From a virus, in IMG/VR virus record IMGVR_UViG_3300048929_000791, positions 1 to 29,833 of that record: 29,833 bases of DNA; one strand, 5' to 3'. The first letter of the stretch is position 1; every line of letters starts with the position of its first letter. A program made the translations under genes and the position numbers. Of this stretch, positions 29,682 to 29,833 are shown in pieces. Under the pieces are notes generated by a model. It was not told where the DNA came from and searched no databases. It saw nothing but the letters and a program-made list of their open reading frames with translations.

Positions 29682-29833
29682 GCCATCACTCCTAACGCAC
29701 CGCCTTGGCGCTTTTTTATATATCCACTCCTGCATTGATCTATTGCTAGTATTAATACCTCATCTGGATCACGATCTAATATGATTGCTATTTGATTTAT
29801 GCTTTTACCTTCATTCCACATTGATTTAAAACT
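29678..29833 (-). CDS. C-terminal part of an HTH-like early phage protein
   Basis: An open frame enters from the right edge and ends with TGA 29680-29678, overlapping the RusA start. The 51 residues include MWNEGKSINQIAIILDRDPD, a helix-turn-helix-like pattern, then EVLILAIDQCRSGYIKKRQGG. Similar tails occur on small phage proteins next to RusA or replication genes. The N-terminus is outside the window. Confidence 0.6.
   Translation of the reverse strand, partial: SFKSMWNEGKSINQIAIILDRDPDEVLILAIDQCRSGYIKKRQGGALGVMA

Noticed and set aside
1-29833. CRISPR array, insertion sequence or integrase with attachment site
   Set aside because: I found no regularly spaced repeats, transposase, integrase or convincing att duplication; the prophage ends are probably outside the window.

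Overview
The window is most of a temperate bacteriophage (prophage) genome from a low-to-moderate GC Gram-positive host. Bacillales is likely, and Paenibacillaceae (Brevibacillus/Paenibacillus) is my best guess. The reasons are consensus sigma-A promoters, strong AGGAGG-type ribosome sites, a GAAC-N4-GTTC type LexA box, an ArpU-type late regulator, and a copper-amine-oxidase-type stalk-domain protein of a kind common in Paenibacillaceae. Species identity is inference.

Almost every gene is on the minus strand, so the genome reads from right to left. From 29833 down to about 23940 lies an accessory/early block: the end of an HTH-like protein, a RusA resolvase with an extra C-terminal domain, a dimeric dUTPase, several small zinc-ribbon and coiled-coil proteins, a DNA methyltransferase, a beta-sandwich lipoprotein, small proteins and an ArpU-like regulator. 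From 23938 to 22600 the DNA is nearly all non-coding. It holds three 11-bp tandem repeats in front of a -10 box, a ~395-nt structured RNA on the minus strand ending in a UUCG terminator, a zinc-ribbon gene, and a second ~365-nt structured RNA on the plus strand with its own terminator.

From 22592 to 2860 is the virion module: TerS, TerL, a small membrane protein, a P22-like portal, scaffold, a decoration protein, major capsid, a head-fibre-like protein, two adaptor-like proteins, a seven-bladed-propeller fibre, a hub/DNA-stabilisation-like protein and a tail tip protein. These are followed by three ejection-type proteins: one Q/N-rich, one lysozyme-like and one 1267-residue 'polyvalent' protein. 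There is no tape measure, major tail protein or sheath, so the virion should be a short-tailed podovirus, which is uncommon for temperate phages of Firmicutes. A moron with its own promoter and terminator (a secreted stalk-domain protein plus a two-TM protein) sits inside this module.

Holin and amidase (2805-1625) close the lytic program. Beyond their terminator lies an SOS-type promoter driving an 8-codon leader, a GHKL ATPase with a STAS-like N-terminus, and a STAS-like DUF4325 protein. A plus-strand gene of unknown origin ends at 124 and converges on that operon.

The most unusual points are as follows: (1) a canonical A AAA AAC slippery site at the stop of the 494-aa ejection protein that would fuse it in the -1 frame to the muralytic domain; (2) the two structured RNAs next to the late-control region; (3) the LexA-box-controlled ATPase/STAS operon; (4) intrinsic terminators placed repeatedly inside the late operon, which suggests either graded expression or processive antitermination.
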